Assembly: GCF_027359675.1 (NCBI RefSeq) | Contig: NZ_CP114790.1 | Location: 1 to 64,000, forward strand | Source of the DNA: Roseibium sp. Sym1 | GTDB lineage: Bacteria; Pseudomonadota; Alphaproteobacteria; Rhizobiales; Stappiaceae | Reading direction: 5' to 3' | DNA: 64,000 nt | Shown here: positions 43,592-52,963 of the stretch, in pieces | Layout: each line of letters starts with the position of its first letter | Numbering within the stretch: position 1 is the first letter of the stretch | Made by a program: the position numbers and the translations under genes | The notes under the pieces: model-generated | Seen by the model: the letters and a program-made list of their open reading frames with translations, nothing else | Databases searched by the model: none | Told to the model about the DNA's origin: nothing

Positions 43592-43622
43592 TTGAAGCTC
43601 TAGCTACTAGAGAGACTATCTT
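43592..43622 (+). promoter_or_regulatory. MerR-type promoter of the P-type ATPase gene
   Basis: -35 TTGAAG (43592-43597), a 19-base spacer and -10 TATCTT (43617-43622). The spacer contains a perfect palindrome, CTCTAG-CTA-CTAGAG (43598-43612). The ATG lies 28 bases after the -10 box. It is the third promoter of this design in the island. Confidence 0.78.
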
Positions 43623-43649
43623 GTAGAGCGAAAATGCAAGAGGTCGAAA

Positions 43650-45833
43650 ATGACTATTACCCCCGACAGTTCAAATCTGATAACCCGTTTCCGAGTCGAG
43701 GGCATGGATTGTGCCTCGTGTGCGTCAAAGATCGACACCGCTTTACGCCGCTTGCCCGGCATCGGGGAGGTGGCCGTGTCCGTGCCTGGAGCAAGTTTGG
43801 TGATCAGCCATGACGGCACGGTTTCCGACAATCAGGTCATGCAACGAGTGAGACGCCTCGGCTACGGCATCACGCCGTTTGACGAATCCCCGGCCTTAAG
43901 GGACGTAGACCCCGAGGCGCCGACGGTAGAAGCCGTTTCGCGGAACCATGCGAGCCACAACACAGAGCGGCCATGGTGGCGGACGCGCAAGGCCTTGCTG
44001 ACGATGGCCTGCGGCATTCTCCTTGTCGCCGCTTTTTCTATCGGGCGACTCATACCGGCAGCGGGGCCCTGGGTTTTCCTGCTGGCCATGCTAGTCGGCC
44101 TCGTCCCGGTGGCGCGCCGTGCGTATGTGGCCGCGACCTTGGGCAGCCCGTTTTCAATCGAAACGCTGATGACTGTAGCGGCGGTTGGAGCGGTGCTGAT
44201 TGGGGCCACCGAGGAAGCTGCCGTTGTCGTCTTGTTGTTTCTGGTCGGTGAGATGCTGGAGGGCGTTGCCGCCGGGCGTGCGCGCGCGAGTATCGCTGAC
44301 CTCGCCGATTTGGTGCCGAAGACTGCCCAACTCGAACAGGGCAATGCGATCTCGGAAGTGCCCGCAGATAGTCTTTCGGTTGGCGACGTCATCGTTGTGA
44401 GGCCAGGCGATCGAATTCCCGCAGACGGGAAAATCCTTGAGGGTTCGTCCGAGATAAACGAGGCGCCGGTTACCGGCGAGAGTGTGCCCGGGCGGAAGGC
44501 GGAGGGTGACATGGTTTTTGCTGGCACGATCAGCATTGACGGAGTGTTGCGCGTCAGGGTCGCCGCCACCGCCGAGGACAATACGATCGCCCGGGTGGTC
44601 CGGCTGGTCGAGCAGGCGCAGGAAAGCAAGGCGCCGACCGAGCGGTTCATTGAGCGTTTCTCGCGCTACTACACGCCAGGAGTTCTTGTCCTGGGAGCGT
44701 TGATTGCGTCGGTGCCGCCGGTCTTGGCCGGCGCCGACTGGAGCGACTGGATCTACAAGGGGCTCGCCATTCTCCTGATTGGCTGCCCTTGCGCCCTGGT
44801 CATTTCCACCCCTGCGGCGGTTGCCGCCGGTCTGGCGAGCGGGGCCCGGCGCGGCCTGCTGATGAAAGGCGGCGCCGTGCTTGAGGGTTTTTCAGCGATA
44901 ACGGCGGTGGCTTTCGACAAAACCGGAACCCTCACAGAAGGCCGGCCTGTGGTTACTGACATCAGGTCGTTTGGGAGCAGCGATCAGCAGTCGCTGAGCC
45001 TTGCAGCCGCGTTGGAGCAAGGATCGAACCATCCGCTTGCTCTCGCAATTCTGCAAAAGGCTGACTCCGAGAAGGCACCCATTCCGCCTGCAACCCAAGC
45101 ACGCGCGGTTCCCGGAAAGGGCGTCGAAGGTCGAGTCGGCGGTGTGTCGGTTTTTCTTGGATCCGCGACCGCTGCTCGCGACCGGGTCAGCATGACTGAC
45201 AATCAGATTGCGGTTGCCGATGCGTTCAATGCCGAGGGCAAAACTGTTTCAGTGCTGCTTGTAGACAACAAGGTTTCCGCTCTTTTCGCCATGCGTGACG
45301 AACCAAGGACAGATGCGATAGACGGTCTCGCTTCCTTAAAGGCGCGGGGAATTCGCACGCTGATGCTGACGGGTGATAACACCCGAACGGCCACGGCAAT
45401 TGCAGACGCGCTCGGCATCGAGCCGCGCGCGGACCTTCTACCGCAGGACAAGCAACGGATCGTCGATGAACTACGCGCGGACGGCCTAAAAGTTGCCAAG
45501 GTGGGAGACGGCATCAACGACGCGCCGGCTCTGGCCGCCGCGGATATCGGTATCGCCATGGGAGGCGGCACGGATGTGGCACTTGAAACTGCCGACGCAG
45601 CCATATTGCATGGGCGGGTGATGGACGTTGCCCAGATGATAAGCCTGTCTCATGCGGTGATGAGGAACATTAAACTGAACGTGGGGATGGCTCTGGGCCT
45701 GAAAGCGTTGTTTTTGGTGACGACCGTCGCAGGTGTAACCGGTCTTTGGCCAGCAATCCTTGCCGACACAGGCGCAACAGTACTCGTCACCGCAAATGCT
45801 ATGCGGCTTCTGGCATGGAAAGGGGAAACCTGA
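43650..45833 (+). CDS. heavy-metal P-type ATPase (Zn/Cd/Pb exporter type)
   Basis: 727 residues. The N-terminal HMA domain has GMDCASCASKID (Cys21, Cys24). The ATPase has the TM6 CPC motif (GCPCALVIST, Cys379 and Cys381), phosphorylation site DKTGTLTEG (Asp423), the HP motif (SNHPLALAIL), and GDGINDAPALAAADIGIAMG. This is the ZntA/CadA/PbrA (P1B-2) pattern, exporting divalent soft metals and not Cu, though the Cu class also has CPC. It is expressed from its own MerR-type promoter. It is full length with no frameshift. Confidence 0.93.
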   Translation: MTITPDSSNLITRFRVEGMDCASCASKIDTALRRLPGIGEVAVSVPGASLVISHDGTVSDNQVMQRVRRLGYGITPFDESPALRDVDPEAPTVEAVSRNHASHNTERPWWRTRKALLTMACGILLVAAFSIGRLIPAAGPWVFLLAMLVGLVPVARRAYVAATLGSPFSIETLMTVAAVGAVLIGATEEAAVVVLLFLVGEMLEGVAAGRARASIADLADLVPKTAQLEQGNAISEVPADSLSVGDVIVVRPGDRIPADGKILEGSSEINEAPVTGESVPGRKAEGDMVFAGTISIDGVLRVRVAATAEDNTIARVVRLVEQAQESKAPTERFIERFSRYYTPGVLVLGALIASVPPVLAGADWSDWIYKGLAILLIGCPCALVISTPAAVAAGLASGARRGLLMKGGAVLEGFSAITAVAFDKTGTLTEGRPVVTDIRSFGSSDQQSLSLAAALEQGSNHPLALAILQKADSEKAPIPPATQARAVPGKGVEGRVGGVSVFLGSATAARDRVSMTDNQIAVADAFNAEGKTVSVLLVDNKVSALFAMRDEPRTDAIDGLASLKARGIRTLMLTGDNTRTATAIADALGIEPRADLLPQDKQRIVDELRADGLKVAKVGDGINDAPALAAADIGIAMGGGTDVALETADAAILHGRVMDVAQMISLSHAVMRNIKLNVGMALGLKALFLVTTVAGVTGLWPAILADTGATVLVTANAMRLLAWKGET

Positions 45834-46183
45834 ACTCGAGCGAGCTGGAGCTGGATGCGCTGCATTTTGGACGACTGAATCAGCTCTAACCGATATTGTC
45901 TAGACTAAATAGGCGCCATGCAGGATATCAGACCAATCAAAATCGCCGAAGAAAACTTTGCGACATAACTGTATCTTTGGCCATCGTCAGGTGCTTGGTG
46001 GACTTTGACGACCCAGAATAGTTAAGCAATCGTAGCCAAAATTGATCGGGGTTTTTCAGCACCACTCGTTGACTTGGGATTCTGAGTCGGTCCACCAAAC
46101 TGGGATTGCAGGTCTTGCCGGTTAGGAAAAATGATTAACTACGCACGTTTTATGAGGCCGAAAAAGGTTTAACTACGAGCGAA
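45834..46183. other. intergenic, no gene recognised
   Basis: 350 bases between the ATPase and the DUF1624 gene. GC content falls toward the right end. No promoter, terminator or RNA stands out clearly. Confidence 0.5.
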
Positions 46184-46936
46184 ATGATTAGTCCAGACAA
46201 TGATTACGAAAGTCTATCAAATCAGCGAGTTTTGCTGATCGATACCGTGCGAGGTATCGCTATTTTTGGCGTTGTGCTTTTTCATATTGTTTGGGATCTG
46301 GAGTTTTCGGGATTAATCGACGGATTCGCGTTCCATCCTGTATGGCTTGCATTCGGCCGCTTGCTCGCCGGAACCTTCATGTTTCTGGTCGGCGTGAGCC
46401 TTGTCCTTGCGCACAAAAAAGGGCTCAAGTTTAGCAGATTTGTAAGACGTGTGACGATGATCGGTGCAGCTGCGATTTCGATTTCATTGGTCACGTGGAT
46501 CGCGTTTCCGCAGACTTACATTTTTTTCGGCATCTTGCACGCGATTGCGGTTTCTTCTCTTTTTGGTGTTTTATTTCTAAATTTGCCCGCCCTGCTCTCA
46601 CTAATCTCGGGAACCGGCTTACTCATCCTGCCGCAGTTCGTAAAATTGGAACTGTTCAACACCCGGTGGCTCGCATGGATTGGCGTGTCTAGTTCCCCCC
46701 CACCCAGCAACGATTTCGTTCCAATTCTGCCATGGGCCGGATTGACCTTGATCGGCATTTTTCTAGCCAAGATTATTTATAACAAAAACGGCGATTCACG
46801 CTCATTTCCTGATCTGCACAATACCAAACTGACCAGGATCCTGTCTTGGATGGGGCGAAACAGTTTATTGATATACTTGGTTCACCAGCCATTGCTCCTC
46901 GTTATCATTCTGCCCGTTGCGCGAATGCTTCGCTAA
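46184..46936 (+). CDS. DUF1624-type membrane protein (heparan N-acetyltransferase-like)
   Basis: 250 residues with about seven membrane segments. The family signature is at the N-terminus: LIDTVRGIAIFGVVLFHIVWDLEF, followed by GRLLAGTFMFLVGVSL. Later segments include the conserved FPILPWAGLTL-like motif (here FVPILPWAGLTLIGI) and a closing GRNSLLIYLVHQPLLLVIILP. Members resemble acyltransferases of the cell envelope. The partner substrate is unknown. It faces the YafK-type gene tail to tail, 39 bases apart. Confidence 0.85.
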   Translation: MISPDNDYESLSNQRVLLIDTVRGIAIFGVVLFHIVWDLEFSGLIDGFAFHPVWLAFGRLLAGTFMFLVGVSLVLAHKKGLKFSRFVRRVTMIGAAAISISLVTWIAFPQTYIFFGILHAIAVSSLFGVLFLNLPALLSLISGTGLLILPQFVKLELFNTRWLAWIGVSSSPPPSNDFVPILPWAGLTLIGIFLAKIIYNKNGDSRSFPDLHNTKLTRILSWMGRNSLLIYLVHQPLLLVIILPVARMLR

Positions 46937-46975
46937 GGCCGAGGCTCCGATTACGTCCTTCACAACACCAAAAAG

Positions 46976-48013
46976 TCATTGCTGCGACAGCAAAGGTCTG
47001 TATGGGTCGGACAGTGCTGCCTTTGGTCTGCTAACCGGTACGGCGCTACTCGATGTTTTCCTCGCGAGGAATTCAGCTCCCTTTTCCAAAAGAACATTTC
47101 GAAACCTAGAGTGCATTCCACCGTCGGCGTAAGAACTTACGATATTGCCGCCCCCTTCCCGAAGTTGTTCAACTGAGCTTAGGTCAGCAGCGATCTTTTC
47201 TGAAACTTTTTGCGGTGGTGGTTCCAACTGCGGGCACTGTCCAAGGGGGCCGTAGTCAGCTCCTGGGTTTTTTGCTGCGCCAAAACGATATCTTCCTTCA
47301 CAAAACCGGAATTCTGGCGGACGCCGCAGGACTTCGAACGTGGTGGAAGCTTCTTTGAGATCCAGCCAGAAACTGAGGTTTGGATTGTCGTAGTGCCTCG
47401 CAAGATTTTCAGGTGTCATACGAAAAGGGAGTGATTGCACCTGCACGGAAGGTTGCCCGGCGCGCAATGCGTCCCGAACTAGAGCATACACTTCGGTGAT
47501 TTGCTCGTCTGTGATTGCGAAGCACCCGGAAGACGAGCAGGCTCCGTGGACCATGAGCGCAGTTCCAGAGTAACCCTTCGCGCGTTCAAGTTTGTTCGGA
47601 TACCCCAAATCAAATGAAAGGAAATACTTGGAGTTGGGATTAAGCCTCCCCAGCGTGACTTCATATATGCCTTCAGGTGCCTGGCGATCACCCTCGGCTC
47701 GTTTGGGACCCAGATCGCCGGACCAACGACACATCTCGTATGTTTTTAGAAGAACATAATCACCGGCGCGCCTTTTTTTCCAAACCTCAAGCTCACTTTC
47801 CTGTTTGAAAATTCGGATGAAGACGGGATCTGATCCCTCGACCCCTTTGTTGCGCATCAACGCCTTGACCTCATGTGGAATTGCAATTTCTCCGCGCGAT
47901 TCCATTTCAATTGACGAACCTACACATCCCGCGAGCAGAAGCATGAAAATTGTCATGCTCACACTCAGGATCCTACGGGTGAATTGTGCCGGTTCAAATA
48001 TCTCCGGACGCAT
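46976..48013 (-). CDS. YafK-type L,D-transpeptidase lipoprotein
   Basis: 345 residues. The signal ends in a lipobox (FMLLLAGCVGS). The catalytic domain (about 60-230) has GIYEVTLGRLNPNSKYFLSFDLGYPN and the catalytic MVHGACSSSGCFAITDEQITEVYALV, as in the YafK/DpaA class, which can cut or form peptidoglycan-lipoprotein links. About 120 extra residues follow at the C-terminus with little recognisable content (FEVLRRPPEFRFCEGRYRFGAAK). It is the third YkuD-fold gene in 6.5 kb. Confidence 0.87.
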   Translation of the reverse strand: MRPEIFEPAQFTRRILSVSMTIFMLLLAGCVGSSIEMESRGEIAIPHEVKALMRNKGVEGSDPVFIRIFKQESELEVWKKRRAGDYVLLKTYEMCRWSGDLGPKRAEGDRQAPEGIYEVTLGRLNPNSKYFLSFDLGYPNKLERAKGYSGTALMVHGACSSSGCFAITDEQITEVYALVRDALRAGQPSVQVQSLPFRMTPENLARHYDNPNLSFWLDLKEASTTFEVLRRPPEFRFCEGRYRFGAAKNPGADYGPLGQCPQLEPPPQKVSEKIAADLSSVEQLREGGGNIVSSYADGGMHSRFRNVLLEKGAEFLARKTSSSAVPVSRPKAALSDPYRPLLSQQ

Positions 48014-48215
48014 AACTACCTGACATTTCGCTAGAATACTCGCATCTCAGGAGGGCAACGTTCATTGTTCGGTTTCCTCGCAATAGGAATCGTTGAGGTC
48101 TTCTGGTTCTCTCGCAACACGGACAGAACAGAGCTGTTACAAATACGAGCACATCGACCGTACATTTGATTGTCTGGAAAAGTGGTTATTTTTTGTTTTT
48201 GACACTAGGGAGTTC

Positions 48216-48430
48216 TTAATCCCTTTTGCGCACCTTCAAAATATTGCGATACACAAGCCAAACCAAAGGTGCGAATACCCCTAGCGCGACAACGCTAAGC
48301 CAGCCCCAATTACTTTCTACGGACTCTACTATCGCAACACCAAAGGCATACGCACCTATCCACCAAACAAAGGCGAATGGGCACATAACCCAAGTTAACC
48401 AATAACTTAGATTGTTTAGGTCTTTCGGTT
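48216..48430 (-). pseudogene. C-terminal fragment of a small membrane protein
   Basis: The frame leads from the IS1595 edge into YWLTWVMCPFAFVWWIGAYAFGVAIVES and WLSVVALGVFAPLVWLVYRNILKVRKRD, two convincing membrane segments, then stops. The upstream part lies in transposase DNA, so the 5' end of the gene appears replaced by the insertion. Family unknown. Confidence 0.4.
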
Positions 48431-48480
48431 GCTTTCCCTCCCCTGTTCTCGCACATGTTTCCCGTTTTCTCGGGACGGCA

Positions 48481-49533
48481 ATGGTTGCGAAGAGAGAACC
48501 GCGCGAGGACAGCCTGGAATGGCTGGAAAAGACGTATCCGACCGAGGCATCGGTGCGGACGCTGTTCGAGCGGCTCGTCTGGCCGGACGGCGCGCACTGT
48601 CCGCATTGCGGCTCGCTTGATGTCTGGCGTTTCCGGAACAAGGGACGTTCGTCCCGTGACGGTCTGTTCGAGTGTCGGCATTGCCGGGGGCAGTTCACCG
48701 TTACGACGAAGACGCCTATGCATGCCACGAAGCTGCCGCTGCGGACCTGGCTAAAGGCGCTACGTGACGCTCATATCCTCGAAGGGCATCTCATCCGTCA
48801 TGCTGGCGAAGCAGATCGGCGTGAGACAGCCGACGGCCTGGAAGATGGCGCACGCGATCCGGGAGATGATGGACGACCGGGACGGCCGCGACAGTCTGCT
48901 CGACGGGATCGTCGAGGTCGACACGACCTACATGGGCGAACCTTGATCCGCGATACAAACACGTCTATCGCCCGCGCGGAAAAGCGACGACGCGGCCGGA
49001 CGTAGCCGTATCCGCGGAGCGTTGGGGGACGCGGCAAGGCGGCGTTCCTGTCGTCGTCAGCCAACAGTGAGCAGATCGGCCGCTTCATGGGGCGTTTCAT
49101 CTCACCGGACGCCCACATCATGTTCGACGACGACAAGGCGATCGGCAAGGCGGCCAAGGACTTCAAGGCGCACGAAACGGTCCCTCACAGCAAGAAGCGG
49201 TACGTTCGCGGAAACGTTCACTCTAACACGGTCGAAGGCATCGCGGCCCTGTTGAAGCGGACGCAGTTGGGTGTCTATCGCCAGCTCAGCAAGCGCCATC
49301 TTCACAGGTATATCGATGAGATCGTGTTCCGGAAGAACCAGTGCCGGACGATCGAGACAATCAATCAGAGGGACGGCACCGTGCGGGTACAGATCTATCA
49401 CCGCCCGTTCATCGATCAGCTCGAGGAACTCTTGGTAAGGGCCGTCAGGCGGCAAGTCAGGAGATCGGGCATCGGCGGGCTGGAATGGCCGATGCCGATA
49501 GCGCCGGGATACTCCGGGGCACCGTCAGCTTAA
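48481..49533 (+). pseudogene. IS1595-family (ISXO2-like) transposase, frameshifted
   Basis: The first frame starts at the ATG at 48481 and reads the zinc-ribbon N-terminus of an IS1595 transposase (LFERLVWPDGAHCPHCGSLDVW, then GLFECRHCRGQFTVTTKTPMHAT). Near 48760 the reading slips, and the next frame carries SSVMLAKQIGVRQPTAWKMAHAIREMM and EVDTTYMGEP, then stops at 48946. A third segment (49080-49533) carries the C-terminus (FISPDAHIMFDDDKAIGKAAKDF, HSNTVEGIAALLKRTQLGVYRQ). At least two lesions make it inactive. Confidence 0.85.
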
Positions 49534-49607
49534 GTCCACTGCAAAATTCACAATGCCTCTCGACGCTGCCATGGATAGCGGCAATTCTGGAGAAAGGAGT
49601 ATTTTGC

Positions 49608-49916
49608 ATGTGGACATTACCGACCTACCTCATTGCCGCGTTCGCCGAGATCGGCGGCTGTTTTGCTTTCTGGGCATGGCTGCGTCTCGACAAGTCTCCG
49701 CTTTGGCTTGGGCCGGGAATTATCAGCCTCGCATTATTCGCATGGGCATTAACCAGGATAGATGCCGATTTTGCCGGGCGAGCGTATGCGGCTTACGGCG
49801 GCATATACATTTTTTCGTCGTTGATCTGGATGTGGGCCATTGAAGGCACCTTTCCGGATCGTTGGGACATCATCGGCGCCACCGTCTGCGTTATCGGCGC
49901 CGCAATATCGTTTTAG
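49608..49916 (+). CDS. YnfA-family small membrane protein (UPF0060)
   Basis: 102 residues from the ATG at 49608 with AAGGAG 8 bases upstream. Four short membrane segments carry the family signature, [21 protein letters not shown] and [20 protein letters not shown]. YnfA proteins are small-multidrug-resistance relatives; some export toxic cations. It follows the broken IS1595 and has its own ribosome binding site, so it is probably cargo captured beside it. Substrate not known. Confidence 0.9.
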   Translation: MWTLPTYLIAAFAEIGGCFAFWAWLRLDKSPLWLGPGIISLALFAWALTRIDADFAGRAYAAYGGIYIFSSLIWMWAIEGTFPDRWDIIGATVCVIGAAISF

Positions 49917-50667
49917 GACCACGCAGCGTCTGAGCGGGTGATTGATCCGACAGCTTGGCGTCGATGATGTCAAACTGAGACGAATCTGATTTCTTTCGGC
50001 TATGCCGTCTTATGAACCGACCATGGGAAAGCAAACCAGAACGACACTTTGTCAAATGTGAAAAGGAACTGCCTTTGTTTGGTGGATAGGAGCGTTAAAC
50101 TAACCCACTCTTCAAGTGCGTCCATCGGCAATACCCAGCCAACGTATCGGTATTTTGCATTCGGCGTTGGAACTGTGTTGGATTGTTTTTCTAGGTCGGC
50201 AATGAAAGGTTTTCTGCAAGGGCTGTCTTTTTCGGTCGTTAGGCCCTTCTCAAACTAGTCAAATTGTCACGAGCAGCATCAGGCAGTCTGTAGTTGTTAG
50301 ACGTATGCGGTGGAACATCGGTTGGTTGCAGTGATCCAATCAATAGGTTGCTCTGTCCTCAAAAAACTATCCGAAATATTCACCTGAATTGCCTCCTCGG
50401 TTTCTCTTTATGTTTTCGATTGTGAGGGTGCACGCCAAATCGTCCTGCAATTCAATTCAAGGATCATCAACGGAAGAATCGCAAGCATATCCGTTTGTTG
50501 CAGGAGAAAGATAAAATTTTAGACAAGTCCAATTAGATTTTTAGTAAAAAGAAATTCAAAATTTAGTATAAACTGCTCTTTATTTAAATTTATGTTTATT
50601 CAGAAGTTTTTCTTCAAATAAATTTCAATATGACATCGTAAAGCCAGCCTTAAGGGAGGGCTTTGGG
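49917..50667. other. long intergenic stretch, strongly AT-rich at the right
   Basis: 751 bases with no recognisable gene. From about 50480 to 50640 the sequence is far more AT-rich than its surroundings, with T and A runs and TTTATTTAAATTTATG. It probably includes the promoter of the following peptidase gene. A GGGAGGG site lies 11 bases before that gene. No RNA gene was recognised. Confidence 0.5.
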
Positions 50668-51285
50668 ATGAAAAGACTACACGATATACTTTTGCCAACA
50701 GCCTTTTTGGCGTTGTTGGTAACTTTTTCCGCGCCTGCGTCGGCCGATACCGGGCGCTTTATGGACATGAACCAAGACGTCAAAGCACCCATCGGATACG
50801 TACAGTTTTGCCAAGACAACATTGGTGCTTGTTCAAATGAGCGCTATGAGCCGGTCGTCGTAAAATTGACGGAAGAAAGATGGCTGGAATTGCTTGCGAT
50901 TAACACGGAGGTAAATCGTCGTGTTCGGCCAATGACCGATGACGATCTCTATGGCAAACCAGAGTACTGGACCTACCCAGACGACGGATATGGAGATTGT
51001 GAGGAATACGTCCTTGAAAAGCAACGAGAGCTTCTAAATGCGGGATGGCCGCGCAGCACTCTGCTAATCACCGTCGCAAAGGACCTCCAGAATAGTGGTC
51101 ATGCTGTGCTGACAGTCCGCACAAACTACGGGGACATGATATTGGACAACCAAGCAGAAACAGTTCTGCCTTGGTATTCGACGCCGTACCGATACATTAA
51201 ACGTCAATCTCCGTATTCCGCCGCGCTTTGGACCGGGATTGACGACGCCCGCGTGACCACTGTTGCCAGCGTACCAAGGAAGTAA
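50668..51285 (+). CDS. transglutaminase-like cysteine peptidase (BTLCP family), exported
   Basis: 205 residues with a signal peptide (KRLHDILLPTAFLALLVTFSAPASA). The BTLCP/DUF920 triad is visible: Cys in DDGYGDCEEYVLEKQREL, His in SGHAVLTVRTNYGD and Asp in MILDNQAETVLPW. The closing YRYIKRQSP is typical. Relatives such as LapG-type peptidases cut adhesins or act in the periplasm. There is no adhesin nearby, so the substrate is unknown. GGGAGGG precedes the ATG. Confidence 0.9.
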   Translation: MKRLHDILLPTAFLALLVTFSAPASADTGRFMDMNQDVKAPIGYVQFCQDNIGACSNERYEPVVVKLTEERWLELLAINTEVNRRVRPMTDDDLYGKPEYWTYPDDGYGDCEEYVLEKQRELLNAGWPRSTLLITVAKDLQNSGHAVLTVRTNYGDMILDNQAETVLPWYSTPYRYIKRQSPYSAALWTGIDDARVTTVASVPRK

Positions 51286-51449
51286 GGGTTTATTCTAGAC
51301 GTCCTGGAGCCTTCCTTTGGGACTGCCGTCTTAGTTGATGCGCAGAAAAGTGAGGAATGAGCCCGCTGATTAGGCATCGGAATTAGCTGCGTTTTTACGG
51401 GCGCAGCTTCTTTGGACATCATGATCAGTTCGAAAAGCTGCACCTCCAT

Positions 51450-52193
51450 TCAGGAGAAGCGTTTTTGCAAAGCGGAGTTCACGGCTTCTGATAGCAGTAC
51501 AAGAACTATGATCGCCAGCGTCACTGTCGCTGCCTTGTCGTACTGAAACGAGCGGACGTAGGTCTGAACATAAAGACCGATGCCGCCCGCGCCGACGATG
51601 CCGAGGATCAGGCTCTCGCGCAAATTCAGTTCGAACCGGAAGACGGTATCGCGCAGAACCACCGGCGCCATTTGCGGCCAGATCCCCCAGCGCAGTTGCT
51701 GCAATCTGTTGGCGCCCGCGCTTTCCAGTGCCTTCACCGGTTCGGGCGAGACGGTATCAATCGCCTCGGCATAAAATTTCGCCAGCATGCCTGTTGCATG
51801 AAATGTCACTGCCAGGATACCGGGCAACGGACCGAGGCCGACTGCACCGACCATCAGCATGGCAACCAGGATCAGTGGAATTGCGCGCACAATCGCAAGC
51901 AGCGACCGGACGGGTCTCCAGATTGCCGGTGTAACCAGCGTTTCCGCTGCCAAAATGCCAAGAACGACGGAAAACAGGACGGCGAAGAAGGTTCCCAGAA
52001 TAGCAATGCGCAGGGTCTCTGCCAAGCCTTGAAGAACTTCCGGCCATATGGACATGTTTGGCGGCAGCATACGGCCGAGGAATTCGCTCAGTCGCGCCAT
52101 TGCACCGGGGAGCTTTTCCAATCCCATTTCTGCGCTTCCAAGAGACCATAAAAGCGCGGCGGCCAGAACCAACCAGGTCACGGCTCGTGACAT
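51450..52193 (-). CDS. PhnE-type ABC transporter permease
   Basis: 247 residues, about six membrane segments, with the permease EAA-like loop in ALESAGANRLQQLRWGIWPQMAPVVLRDTVFRFELNLRES and the conserved GIVGAGGIGLYVQTYVRSFQYDKAATVTL. It is related to phosphonate/phosphite permeases. The ATG overlaps the ATPase stop by 1 base. Last gene of the operon. The solute may be a metal complex and not phosphonate, given the MntR-type control (inference). Confidence 0.9.
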   Translation of the reverse strand: MSRAVTWLVLAAALLWSLGSAEMGLEKLPGAMARLSEFLGRMLPPNMSIWPEVLQGLAETLRIAILGTFFAVLFSVVLGILAAETLVTPAIWRPVRSLLAIVRAIPLILVAMLMVGAVGLGPLPGILAVTFHATGMLAKFYAEAIDTVSPEPVKALESAGANRLQQLRWGIWPQMAPVVLRDTVFRFELNLRESLILGIVGAGGIGLYVQTYVRSFQYDKAATVTLAIIVLVLLSEAVNSALQKRFS

Positions 52194-52963
52194 TAGCTCA
52201 CCACACGCAGTTCGGAGCCCGGTGCTGTCCCGTGATATAGCTCGGAAATGTCGGCTGCACTCACCTGAGCCGAAGGATAGTCGAAGAGGAGCTTGCCGTC
52301 ACGCAGGCCAATGACGCGGTCTGCAAATCGCTGCGACAACTCCGGCTGATGCGAGCTGAAAACGACGGTAATGCCTCGTTTGCGGGCAGCACCTGTAATC
52401 AGGCCGAGAATCTTCTCGGCATTAGCCGGATCGAGATTACTGACAGGTTCGTCCGCCAGGATCAGTTTCGGCTCCTGGGCCAGACACCGGGCGATGGCGG
52501 TGCGTTGCCGTTGTCCGCCGGAGAGTTTGTCCGCGCGGCGCGCGGCCAGATCGATCAATCCGGTATCTTCCAGAACACCGGAGACGACAAGGTGATCGCG
52601 TTCACCGAAGCGGCTCCAGAGCGATTGCCAGGTCCGCATCCGGCCAAGCCTCCCGTTCATCACGTTCTGGTAAACGCTCAACCGGTCAACCAGCGCGAAT
52701 TCCTGGAAAATGAAGCCGACGTCCGATCTTGCATTTCTCGGGGGAAGTGCTGTCGCGGAGTAAGGTGTCTCCAGAACTTCTGCCGTACCGCACCAGTTCC
52801 GCAACCGCCCGTCAAGAAGTGCCAGCAGAGTAGACTTTCCCGCCCCTGACGGCCCCAGAAACGCAACGCTTTCTCCCGCGTTTAGGGTCAGGGAAACGTT
52901 CGACAGGGCTGGATGCTCATCGAACTGATGCGTGACATTAGAGATAACTGCGGCGACACTCAT
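52193..52963 (-). CDS. PhnC-type ABC transporter ATPase
   Basis: 256 residues. It has Walker A FLGPSGAGKSTLL, the Q loop (GFIFQEFALVDRLSVYQNVMNGRLG), signature ADKLSGGQRQRTAIARCL, Walker B LILADEPVSNLDP and the switch His in VVFSSHQPEL. The Q-loop region resembles PhnC. It overlaps the binding-protein gene by 4 bases and the permease by 1, so the transporter is one translationally coupled unit. Confidence 0.92.
   Translation of the reverse strand: MSVAAVISNVTHQFDEHPALSNVSLTLNAGESVAFLGPSGAGKSTLLALLDGRLRNWCGTAEVLETPYSATALPPRNARSDVGFIFQEFALVDRLSVYQNVMNGRLGRMRTWQSLWSRFGERDHLVVSGVLEDTGLIDLAARRADKLSGGQRQRTAIARCLAQEPKLILADEPVSNLDPANAEKILGLITGAARKRGITVVFSSHQPELSQRFADRVIGLRDGKLLFDYPSAQVSAADISELYHGTAPGSELRVVS

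Noticed and set aside
49917..50667. Possible RNA gene in the AT-rich gap
   Set aside because: No conserved structure or promoter-terminator pair is visible. AT-richness alone is not evidence.
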